Shown here in pieces: positions 17,301 to 23,100 of a stretch of 25,040 nt of DNA. Source of the stretch: Citricoccus sp. WCRC_4. Lineage in GTDB: Bacteria; Actinomycetota; Actinomycetes; Actinomycetales; Micrococcaceae. A program made the position numbers and the translations under genes. How positions within the stretch are numbered: position 1 is the stretch's first letter; every line of letters starts with the position of its first letter. Below the pieces are notes generated by a model that was given only the letters and a program-made list of their open reading frames with translations, was not told where the DNA came from and did not search any database. The stretch spans positions 1 to 25,040 of the forward strand of contig JAPFFX010000021.1 in NCBI GenBank assembly GCA_026645375.1, given 5' to 3'.

Positions 17301-17491
17301 TGGTCGACCCGGTCGAGTTCGGTCGAGGCCAGCAGCGTGCGAGCGCGGTCGAGGTCCGTGAACCCGGTCCCGATGAGCACGCCCCGGCTGAACCCGCCGG
17401 CCTCGGCCGGGGAACCGGCCGGGACCGGTATGCCGCTGCGGTTCGCGCTGCGGGCGGCAGGGGCGCTGCTTCCGGGGCTGGAGGGTCGCAT
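14342..17491 (-). CDS. glnE: bifunctional glutamine synthetase adenylyltransferase/adenylyl-removing enzyme
   Basis: GlnE adds AMP to, and removes it from, the regulatory tyrosine of GlnA1 in response to nitrogen status. It has 1049 residues, within the family's range for actinomycetes. It shows the diagnostic internal duplication: two nucleotidyltransferase cores, GMGKCGARELNYISDVDVIF at about 253-272 (deadenylylating half) and MGRQGGREIGYGSDLDVMF at about 767-785 (adenylylating half). Each is followed by a D-A-N/D-LRPEGK segment and an EYYRRWA-TWE-QALL-ARAIAG block. The region between them (about 490-700) is helical and corresponds to the regulatory linker. The gene starts 6 nt after glnA2 on the same strand with no strong ribosome binding site, so it is expressed from the glnA2 promoter by coupling. 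It converges on the LLM gene. Confidence 0.97.
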   Translation of the reverse strand: MRPSSPGSSAPAARSANRSGIPVPAGSPAEAGGFSRGVLIGTGFTDLDRARTLLASTELDRVDHEALLGILTDAPDPDQALILLVRLLDRAPGAVAVLHDADRSLALARLLGSSEALGEFLIRRPDHVDLLTDPMQAAATAPVLGPEGLDADTAPLRDLLLAAVEADPSVPEPVAGLRGKEAAAALRIAYRRQLAALALQDLTDPDPQGIQPKVSAWLSDLAGAAIEAGLAVSRADAVEQYGEDAQSVSLAVIGMGKCGARELNYISDVDVIFVHSSALADGHRSATIATALAAGISRYVTAAAPEPGLWEVDANLRPEGKDGALSRTVDSHAEYYRRWAHTWEFQALLKARPIAGPPELGQEYIDAIWPLVWTSSEREGFVASVQGMRRRVLDNIAHQDRDREIKLGSGGLRDVEFTVQLLQLVHGKTEDSVRVRNTQSAIRALERRSYIGRKDAQSFAAAYRFLRLLEHRIQLVHLRRTHLMPDRPRARWVLARASRGPGEPGPSDAEALTAVWKRTRKDVRALHEKIFYRPLLSTTAALSAEEVRLTPVAVAERLSALGYLDPAGALRHIEALTTGVSRRASLQRQLLPVMLGWLANGPDPDGGLLAFRRLSESLGSSPWFLGMLRDSSAAAERLCHVLSSSSYISDMLEHLPEAAAWLGRDRELQPMPFEAQWQEIRAKMARHPDGDEAMRQIRLIRQREILRTAIADASGLLDQDAVGHALSDADRAAILGALHVAENTMFGHPEARQDEAGELTDLLLVAMGRQGGREIGYGSDLDVMFVHRPRPGADHDAAQRQAVELAKQVTSLLHKPCRPPVLAERPLIVDADLRPEGKKGPLARSLESYQEYYRRWADTWEVQALLRARAIAGDPGLAGDFTAWADSVRYAGDPGPSAIREIRRIKARVESERLPRGADPARHLKLGRGGLSDVEWLVQTLQLQHADTRASLRTTGTMSALEALVTEGLLPAEDGEVLHRAWQLASRIRSGIVVWSGKNSDVLPTKRQELEAIARWCGYEPGNAARLEEDYLRCTRHARQVFEKHFYGA

Positions 17492-17497
17492 CGGGCT

Positions 17498-18838
17498 CTA
17501 CAGGATGCCGAGGTACCGCTGCAGTTCGTAGGGGGTGACCTTGATCCGGTACTCGTCCCATTCCTGGCGCTTGTTGCGCAGGTAGTTCTCGAACACCTGC
17601 TCCCCCAGCACTCCGGCCACGAACTCGGACTCCTCCATGATCCGCAGGGCATCGTGCAGGGTGCCCGGCAGCGGGTCATGGCCCAGGGCACGGCGTTCCA
17701 TGGCGGTCAGGGCGTTGACGTCCTCGGCCGCCGCCTCGGGGAGCTCGTACTCCTCCTCGACCCCCTTCAGCCCGGCCGCCAGCAGGACGGCATAGGTGAG
17801 GTACGGGTTGGCGGAGGCGTCGATGCCGCGGTACTCCACGCGGGCGGATCCCGCCTTGTCCGGCTTGTACAGGGGCACCCGGACCAGGGCGGAGCGGTTG
17901 TTGTGACCCCAGGAGACGTAGGCGGGTGCCTCACCGCCGCCCCAGAGACGCTTGTAGGAGTTGACGAACTGGTGGGTGATCGCCGTGATCTCCACGCTGT
18001 GGTGCAGCAGGCCGGCGATGAACCGGCGTGCCGTGGTCGACAGGTGGAACTCGGCGCCCGGCTCGAAGAAGGCGTTGGAGTCGCCCTCGAAGAGGGAGAA
18101 GTGGGTGTGCATCCCGGAGCCGGCGTGGTCCCCGAACGGCTTGGGCATGAACGTGGCGTAGTTGCCCTGCAGCTGGGCCACTTCCTTGATGACCGTACGG
18201 AACGTCATGATGTTGTCCGCCGTCTGCAGCGCGTCCGCGTACCTCAGGTCGATCTCGTTCTGGCCCGGTCCGGACTCGTGGTGGCTGAACTCCACGGAGA
18301 TGCCGATGGCCTCCAGCATGTTCACCGCGTGGCGACGGAAGTCCGTGGCCACCCCGCCGGGCTCGTGGTCGAAGTACCCGGCCTGGTCCACCGGCACCGG
18401 CTGGCCGTCCGGCCCCGGTTCCTTCGACGCCAACAGGTAGAACTCGATCTCCGGGTGCGTGTAGAAGGTGAAGCCCATGTCCGCGGCCCGGGACAGCTGA
18501 CGGCGCAGCACGTTCCGGGGATCCGCCGCGGACGGCTCGCCGTCCGGGGTGAGCACGTCGCAGAACATCCGCGACGTCGGTTCCTCCTCGCCGCGCCAGG
18601 GCAGGATCTGGAAGGTCGAGGGATCCGGCTGCAGCAGCATGTCGGACTCGAAGATCCGGGTGTAACCGTCGATGGAGGACCCGTCGAAGCCCAGCCCCTC
18701 CGCGAAGGCCCCCTCCACCTCGGCGGGCGCCAGCGCCACTGACTTCAGCGTCCCGGTCACGTCGGTGAACCACAGGCGCACGAACCGCACGTCCCGGTCC
18801 TCGATGGTCCTGAGTACAAACTCCTGTTGGCGATCCAT
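17498..18838 (-). CDS. glnA2: glutamine synthetase family protein GlnA2
   Basis: Second type-I glutamine synthetase homologue, 446 residues, the usual actinobacterial GlnA2 length and shorter than GlnA1. Core motifs are present: LGFDGSSIDGYTRIFESDM, PEIEFYL, HHESGPGQNEIDLRY, MPKPFGDHAGSGMHTHFSL and NNRSALVRVP. The equivalent of the adenylylation loop reads EEYELPEAA, with Tyr364, and differs from the GlnA1 loop. The family includes true glutamine synthetases and, in Streptomyces, reported gamma-glutamylpolyamine synthetases; sequence alone does not decide. The start is ATG at 18838 with AGGAGG 12 nt upstream; an upstream in-frame extension to 18922 looks non-coding. A minus-strand TACAGT at 18879-18884 may be its -10. 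Co-transcribed with glnE; divergent from panB. Confidence 0.94.
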   Translation of the reverse strand: MDRQQEFVLRTIEDRDVRFVRLWFTDVTGTLKSVALAPAEVEGAFAEGLGFDGSSIDGYTRIFESDMLLQPDPSTFQILPWRGEEEPTSRMFCDVLTPDGEPSAADPRNVLRRQLSRAADMGFTFYTHPEIEFYLLASKEPGPDGQPVPVDQAGYFDHEPGGVATDFRRHAVNMLEAIGISVEFSHHESGPGQNEIDLRYADALQTADNIMTFRTVIKEVAQLQGNYATFMPKPFGDHAGSGMHTHFSLFEGDSNAFFEPGAEFHLSTTARRFIAGLLHHSVEITAITHQFVNSYKRLWGGGEAPAYVSWGHNNRSALVRVPLYKPDKAGSARVEYRGIDASANPYLTYAVLLAAGLKGVEEEYELPEAAAEDVNALTAMERRALGHDPLPGTLHDALRIMEESEFVAGVLGEQVFENYLRNKRQEWDEYRIKVTPYELQRYLGIL

Positions 18839-18947
18839 CGTTCGTGGCTGCCTCCTGTCGGATCGGGACGATGGCTCCACTGTAGCGGTGGGAGCCGTCC
18901 CGTGCGTGGTCGCACCGGACATGCCCCGAGGTCAGCGCCGACGACAC

Positions 18948-18953
18948 TAGACT
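18948..18953 (+). promoter_or_regulatory. -10 element of panB (probable leaderless start)
   Basis: TAGACT followed by 6 nt and the panB ATG at 18960. There is no Shine-Dalgarno. It matches the spacing seen at lipB, the RDD gene, the SPOR-like gene and map. Confidence 0.6.
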
Positions 18954-18959
18954 GCGGTC

Positions 18960-19802
18960 ATGGCTGAGAACGAGACCGCACCGTACGCCGCCAGGACCCC
19001 GGCCCGGTACCGCACCGCGCACCTGCAGCAGGCCAAGGACGAGGGCCGCCGGTTCGCCATGCTCACCGCCTACGACTTCCAGATGGCCCAGGTGTTCGAC
19101 GAGGCCGGCCTCGAGACCATCCTGGTGGGCGATTCGGCCGCCAACAACATGATGGGCCACGCCACCACGCTGCCGATCACCATGGAGGAGATGATCGTCT
19201 TCGCCGGCTCCGTGGTGCGCGGCACCACTCATGCCATGGTCATCTGCGACCTGCCGTTCGGCTCCTACGAGGTCTCCCCCGAACAGGCCACCGCCAGCGC
19301 CATCCGGCTCGTCAAGGAGGCCGGGGTGCACGCCGTGAAGATGGAGGGCGGGATCCGGTACGCGGACCACGTGGCCATGATGACCGACGCCGGCGTGCCG
19401 GTCATGGCCCACATCGGCTTCACGCCGCAGTCCGAGAACGTCCTGGGCGGCTACCGCGTCCAGGGCCGCGGCGAGGGCGCCGCCGAGTCCATGATCCGAG
19501 AGGCCACGGTGCTCCAGGACGCCGGGGCCTTCGCGGTCCTGATGGAGATGGTGCCCTCCGACGTGGCCCGCCAGGTGGACGAGGCCCTGCGCGTGCCCAC
19601 CGTCGGGATCGGCGCGGGCGCCGGGACCACGGGACAGGTGCTGGTCTGGCAGGACATGCTGGGCCTGCGGGCCGGGAGGATGCCCCGGTTCGTCAAGCAG
19701 TACGCGGACCTGCGCTCGGTCATCGGGGAGGCCGCCTCCGCCTACCGGCGGGACGTGCTGGAGGGCACCTTCCCGGCGTCGGAGCACGGCTTCGAGTCCT
19801 GA
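18960..19802 (+). CDS. panB: 3-methyl-2-oxobutanoate hydroxymethyltransferase PanB
   Basis: First committed enzyme of pantothenate (hence CoA) synthesis: transfers a hydroxymethyl group from methylene-tetrahydrofolate to 2-oxoisovalerate to give ketopantoate. It has 280 residues, typical of the family. Motifs are MLTAYDFQMAQVFDEAG (about 34-50), the metal-binding LVGDSAANNMMGHATTLPIT (about 55-75), AVKMEGG, the catalytic glutamate region VLMEMVPSDVA (about 194-204) and PTVGIGAGAGTTGQVLV. No panC or panD is adjacent. The start at 18960 is supported by a -10 hexamer only 6 nt upstream. Divergent from glnA2; convergent with the small SPOR-like gene through a hairpin. Confidence 0.97.
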   Translation: MAENETAPYAARTPARYRTAHLQQAKDEGRRFAMLTAYDFQMAQVFDEAGLETILVGDSAANNMMGHATTLPITMEEMIVFAGSVVRGTTHAMVICDLPFGSYEVSPEQATASAIRLVKEAGVHAVKMEGGIRYADHVAMMTDAGVPVMAHIGFTPQSENVLGGYRVQGRGEGAAESMIREATVLQDAGAFAVLMEMVPSDVARQVDEALRVPTVGIGAGAGTTGQVLVWQDMLGLRAGRMPRFVKQYADLRSVIGEAASAYRRDVLEGTFPASEHGFES

Positions 19803-19810
19803 GGTGCCGG

Positions 19811-19832
19811 GCCGGCGGGAGTCCCCACCGGC
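19811..19832. terminator. hairpin between panB and the SPOR-like gene
   Basis: GCCGGCGGG (19811-19819) and CCCACCGGC (19824-19832) form a 9-position stem with one mismatch around the 4-nt loop AGTC, 8 nt after the panB stop in a convergent gap. No T-run. Confidence 0.5.
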
Positions 19833-19874
19833 GCCGGGTGCACCTCCCGGACCCTCTCCGGGGTGGTCGTGGAG

Positions 19875-20078
19875 TCAGGCAGAGTCATTGGACGGGTTGT
19901 TGTCCCAGTTGGAGTCCTCGGCCTCGCGCTCGTCCCAGCGCTCATTGTTGGCCTGCACCTGCGCGATCGCCCCCTCGGCCTCCTCACGGGTGGTGTAGGG
20001 GCCCAGCAGCTTCGACCAGTCCGACTGGGGACCTTCCTCGACGGTCTTGGTGACGACGTTGTACCAGTATTCGCTCAT
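19875..20078 (-). CDS. small SPOR-like acidic protein
   Basis: A 67-residue protein of a type conserved in Micrococcales and often labelled SPOR-domain-containing. The first ~45 residues (MSEYWYNVVTKTVEEG, then LGPYTTREEAEGAIAQV) have the beta-alpha pattern of a single SPOR-like repeat with the typical GPY-T-EEA turn. The tail is acidic and Asn/Asp-rich. There is no signal peptide or membrane helix, so if it binds peptidoglycan, as classic SPOR domains do, its export is unexplained; a cytoplasmic role is equally possible. TAGGCT ends 6 nt before its ATG, suggesting a leaderless message. Divergent from map with only 62 nt between start codons. Confidence 0.8.
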   Translation of the reverse strand: MSEYWYNVVTKTVEEGPQSDWSKLLGPYTTREEAEGAIAQVQANNERWDEREAEDSNWDNNPSNDSA

Positions 20079-20084
20079 GGCACC

Positions 20085-20090
20085 AGCCTA
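20085..20090 (-). promoter_or_regulatory. -10 element of the SPOR-like gene (probable leaderless start)
   Basis: Reads TAGGCT on the minus strand, 6 nt before the ATG at 20078. No Shine-Dalgarno. Confidence 0.55.
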
Positions 20091-20128
20091 GGGTCGATCC
20101 CGGCGATCCGGCCCCAGCGGGACGGCGA

Positions 20129-20134
20129 TAGGAT
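20129..20134 (+). promoter_or_regulatory. -10 element of map (probable leaderless start)
   Basis: TAGGAT followed by 6 nt and the map ATG at 20141. It is back-to-back with the SPOR-like gene's -10, 38 nt away. No Shine-Dalgarno. Confidence 0.6.
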
Positions 20135-20140
20135 CGAAAC

Positions 20141-21112
20141 ATGTCCGAAGGCTCCCTGACGTCCACCCGAACCGCCACCGTCCCCGCCGGGACCGCGCCC
20201 AGCCACAACGGCCCGGCCCCCGCAGGGCCTCCTGCCGGCCAGCCCGGCTCGCTGGCGCCCGTGGGCACCCTGGCCCCGGGCGTCGTCGCGCCATCGCTGC
20301 CCGTGCCCGCCTCCATCGACCGCCCGGAGTACGTGGGGAAGGCCACCGCGGACGAGGGCAAGGGGTCGGACGTCTACGACGCCGAGGGTGTCGAGAGGAT
20401 CCGCGCCGCGGGACGACTGGCTGCCCGGGCCATGCAGGAGACGGCGAAGCACATCGCACCGGGGGTGACCACGGCCCAATTGGACCGGGTGGCCCACGAG
20501 TACCTCATCGGCCACGGTGCCTACCCGTCCTGCCTGGGCTACAAGGGGTTCCCGAAGTCCATCTGCACCTCGCTCAACGAGGTCATCTGCCACGGCATCC
20601 CGGATGACACGGTGCTGGAGGACGGGGACATCATCAACCTCGACATCACCGCCTACCTGGACGGCCACCACGGCGACCACAACATGACCTTCACCGTCGG
20701 CACCGTGGACGAGGAGTCCGCGCTGCTGGTCGAGCGCACCCACGAGGCGATGATGCGGGGCATCAAGGCCGTGAAGCCGGGCCGGGAGATCAACGTCATC
20801 GGCCGCGCCATCGAGTCCTATGCCAGGCGGTTCGGTTACGGCGTGGTGCGGGACTTCATCGGCCACGGCGTCGGCCGGGAGTTCCACTCCGGCCTGGTCA
20901 TCCCCCACTACGACGCGGCCCCGGCGCACAACCGGATCATGGTCCCCGGCATGGTGTTCACCATCGAGCCGATGATCACCCTCGGCTCCATCGCCTGGGA
21001 CCAGTGGGACGACGGCTGGACCGTGGTCACCCGGGACCGCAGGCGTACCGCCCAGTTCGAGCACACGCTGGTCGTCACCGACGACGGCGCGGACATCCTG
21101 ACCCTGCCCTGA
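20141..21112 (+). CDS. map: type I methionine aminopeptidase
   Basis: Removes the initiator methionine from nascent proteins. It has 323 residues, against about 260 for the minimal type Ia enzyme; the difference is an N-terminal extension of about 75 residues rich in Pro, Ala and Gly (segments such as PAPAGPPAGQP and VGTLAPGVVAPSLPVP). Extensions of this kind occur in actinobacterial MetAP1c forms and have been suggested to contact the ribosome. The five metal ligands are D168, D179, H242, E276 and E307, in the contexts NLDITAYLDGHHGDHN, GHGVGREFH, TIEPM and QFEHT. The start is supported by a -10 hexamer 6 nt upstream. The polyphosphate glucokinase gene follows after 36 nt and may be co-transcribed. 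Confidence 0.97.
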   Translation: MSEGSLTSTRTATVPAGTAPSHNGPAPAGPPAGQPGSLAPVGTLAPGVVAPSLPVPASIDRPEYVGKATADEGKGSDVYDAEGVERIRAAGRLAARAMQETAKHIAPGVTTAQLDRVAHEYLIGHGAYPSCLGYKGFPKSICTSLNEVICHGIPDDTVLEDGDIINLDITAYLDGHHGDHNMTFTVGTVDEESALLVERTHEAMMRGIKAVKPGREINVIGRAIESYARRFGYGVVRDFIGHGVGREFHSGLVIPHYDAAPAHNRIMVPGMVFTIEPMITLGSIAWDQWDDGWTVVTRDRRRTAQFEHTLVVTDDGADILTLP

Positions 21113-21148
21113 CCACGTCCCTCGTCGATACCCCCTAGGAGCACTTCC

Positions 21149-22327
21149 ATGGCGCAGCAGAGAACCGATCCCGCCACCGGGGCACACACCGCCCTCGGGA
21201 TCGACGTCGGCGGTACCGGCATGAAGGGCGGGATCGTCCAGCTCGGGTCCGGCCCGGACGCGGGCCAGCTGGTCGGCAAGCGGTACCGGATCCCGACGCC
21301 GAAGCCGGCCGTCCCGGCCACGGTCGCCGGGGTCCTGGCCGAGATCGCGGCCGAGCTGGACTCACGGCCCGCGGCGCCACCGGCGACCCTGATGACCGGT
21401 GTGTGCTTCCCCGCTGCCATCCAGAACGGGATCTGCCGCACGGCGACGAACATCGACCGGTCCTGGATCGGCACCGACGTGGACGAGCTGTTCTCCGACC
21501 ACCTCAAGCGCCCGGTGGCCACCCTGAACGATGCCGACGCCGCCGGCCTGGCGGAGGTCCGGTTCGGCGCGGGCCGGGGCGTGCCGGGTACGGTCCTCGT
21601 CCTCACCCTCGGCACCGGCATCGGTGGCGGACTGTTCCGGGACGGCGAACTGGTGCCGAACCTGGAACCGGGCACCATCGAACTCGACGGGGCGATCGCC
21701 GAGCAGCGCGCCTCGGCGGCCGCCCGCGAGCGGGACGGACTGGACTGGCCGGAGTACGCCGAGCGGCTCCAGCGCTACTTCTCCTACGTGGAGGGCATCT
21801 TCTACCCCGACCTCATCATCGTCGGTGGCGGCATCTCCAAGCGCCCCCAGGACTACCTCCCGCTGTTGCGCCTGCGCACCCCGATCGTGCCGGCAGCGCT
21901 GCAGAACAATGCCGGGATCGTGGGAGCCGCGCTGTGGGCCACCGACGTGATGGCCCAGTCCCCCGCCAAGGCGTCCGTGCTGCAGACCGCCCGGCGGGCC
22001 GCCGACCGGGAGATAGCACGCACGGTGGAGGTCGACCAGGCCTCAGACGCCGGACGGACGACGAAGACGGGCAAGGGCACCGCCGGAAAGGCCCGCAAGG
22101 CGGCGGAGCGCGCGGCCACAGCCGAGACGTCCGTGACGAGCGGGAAGGCGGGCAAGTCCGGGAAAACCGGCACGGCGGGCAAGGCCGCCGGTGAGAAGGC
22201 CGCCCGGTTGCGCAAGAAGGCCGACAAGGCCGCGAAGCGTGCCGCCAAGGCCGAACGCAAGGCCGCCCAGGAGGCCCAGGCCGTCCACAAGGCCATGGAG
22301 AAGGCGATCCGCCGGTCCAGTCGGTAG
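21149..22327 (+). CDS. ppgK: polyphosphate glucokinase (ROK family) with Lys/Ala-rich C-terminal tail
   Basis: Phosphorylates glucose using polyphosphate (often also ATP). The catalytic ROK region is residues 1-~268: phosphate-binding LGIDVGGTGMKGGI (16-29), catalytic-Asp motif LNDADAAGLAEVRFGAG with Asp128, LTLGTGIGGGLF and LEPGTIELDG, which is characteristic of polyphosphate-using members; the zinc-binding cysteine motif of other ROK kinases is absent. Residues from about 269 to 392 form an extra tail. The last 91 residues hold 17 Lys and 10 Arg among Ala, Gly, Ser and Thr, with repeats such as GKAGKSGKTG and KAAKRAAKAERKAA, resembling histone-H1-like basic tails. Characterised enzymes are about 265 residues, so the tail is additional. 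The start has AGGAG 7 nt upstream. It converges on nrdR through a strong hairpin. Confidence 0.92.
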   Translation: MAQQRTDPATGAHTALGIDVGGTGMKGGIVQLGSGPDAGQLVGKRYRIPTPKPAVPATVAGVLAEIAAELDSRPAAPPATLMTGVCFPAAIQNGICRTATNIDRSWIGTDVDELFSDHLKRPVATLNDADAAGLAEVRFGAGRGVPGTVLVLTLGTGIGGGLFRDGELVPNLEPGTIELDGAIAEQRASAAARERDGLDWPEYAERLQRYFSYVEGIFYPDLIIVGGGISKRPQDYLPLLRLRTPIVPAALQNNAGIVGAALWATDVMAQSPAKASVLQTARRAADREIARTVEVDQASDAGRTTKTGKGTAGKARKAAERAATAETSVTSGKAGKSGKTGTAGKAAGEKAARLRKKADKAAKRAAKAERKAAQEAQAVHKAMEKAIRRSSR

Positions 22328-22372
22328 CCGGCGGTCCCGCCTGCGTCGTGCTCGCCCCGGCGGGTGGTGGTG

Positions 22373-22414
22373 GCCGATGGTGGCTCCGGCTTCCCCTCCG
22401 GAACCACCATCGGC
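22373..22414. terminator. 17-bp hairpin between ppgK and nrdR
   Basis: Arms 22373-22389 and 22398-22414 pair with a single mismatch around the 8-nt loop CTTCCCCT. It lies 46 nt after the ppgK stop and 33 nt after the nrdR stop, serving both convergent genes. Confidence 0.8.
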
Positions 22415-22446
22415 AGTCTGTTGGGCCCTTCCACGGGCTCCCGCCG

Positions 22447-22941
22447 TCAGCGGGTGAACAGCCTCGGCTGCAGCGCCCTGACCGTCTCAGGCCTGTTCCC
22501 GGCCTCGCGCAGTTCCTCGACGGCGCGGGCGAAGTCGTCGAGCGAGTCGAAGTCCTGGTAGACCGACGCGAAGCGCAGGTAGGCCACCTGGTCCAGTCGG
22601 CGCAAGGGGTCGAGGATCGCGAGCCCCACCTCGTGGGCGTCCACCTCGGCGTTGCCGGTGGCGCGGATGGTCTCCTCCACCTCCTGGGCGAGCATGGCCA
22701 GGTCGTCGTTGGTCACCGGCCGTCCCTGGCAGGCCTTGCGGACGCCGTTGATGACCTTCGACCGGTCGAACGGCTCAGCCACCCCGGAACGCTTGACCAC
22801 GGTCAGGGCAGTGGTCTCCATGGTGGTGAACCGCTTGCCGCAGGACTGGCACTGCCGGCGCCGGCGGATGGCGGATCCGTCGTCGAGGGACCGGGAGTCC
22901 ACCACCCGGGAATCCTCATGACGACAGAAGGGACAGTGCAT
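22447..22941 (-). CDS. nrdR: transcriptional repressor NrdR
   Basis: Nucleotide-sensing repressor of ribonucleotide reductase genes; binds ATP/dATP through an ATP-cone domain. It has 164 residues, near the typical 150-160. The N-terminal zinc ribbon is C3, C6, C31 and C34 with basic residues between (SAIRRRRQC). The ATP-cone runs from about 46 to 136, starting TVVKRSGVAEPFDRSKVINGVRKA and ending YLRFASVYQDF. The ATG at 22941 has a GGGGAG-type ribosome binding site about 6 nt upstream. Unlike Streptomyces, where nrdR precedes nrdJ, no reductase gene follows it here; the next gene downstream is the convergent ppgK. Two NrdR-box-like sites overlap its own promoter, indicating autoregulation. Confidence 0.97.
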   Translation of the reverse strand: MHCPFCRHEDSRVVDSRSLDDGSAIRRRRQCQSCGKRFTTMETTALTVVKRSGVAEPFDRSKVINGVRKACQGRPVTNDDLAMLAQEVEETIRATGNAEVDAHEVGLAILDPLRRLDQVAYLRFASVYQDFDSLDDFARAVEELREAGNRPETVRALQPRLFTR

Positions 22942-22997
22942 GGACTCCCCTTCTGCAGTCGGCGGGCCCGCCGTGGGCCGTTCGGGTGGACGACCTC

Positions 22998-23027
22998 ATC
23001 ATAATCCCACATATGGCGTCACCACAA
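22998..23027 (-). promoter_or_regulatory. promoter of nrdR
   Basis: On the minus strand the -35 TTGTGG (23022-23027) and the -10 TATGAT (22998-23003) are separated by 18 nt. It is the best two-element promoter in the window, about 57 nt upstream of the nrdR ATG. Confidence 0.6.
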
Positions 23028-23051
23028 TCAGCTCATCACCACATGTAGTGT
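23004..23051. promoter_or_regulatory. pair of NrdR-box-like sites
   Basis: Two related 16-mers, at 23004-23019 and 23036-23051, lie 32 bp apart start to start with a 16-bp gap, the usual spacing of paired NrdR boxes. Against the consensus I recall (ACACWWTATATWGWGT), the second matches at 12 of 16 positions and the first at 10. Box 1 fills the spacer between the nrdR -10 and -35; box 2 lies just upstream of the -35. Confidence 0.6.
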
Positions 23052-23100
23052 TCCCGGCGGCAGGCCCGGGTGAGGACCGGTCAGGCACCGCAGGCCGACC

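Noticed and set aside
15776..18742. 988-codon plus-strand frame opposite glnE and glnA2
   Set aside because: Overlaps two clear genes, is Gly/Arg/Val/Leu-rich and shows no motif; shadow frame.
17931..19787. 618-codon minus-strand frame over glnA2 and panB
   Set aside because: Another GC-driven shadow; the real reading frames here are unambiguous.
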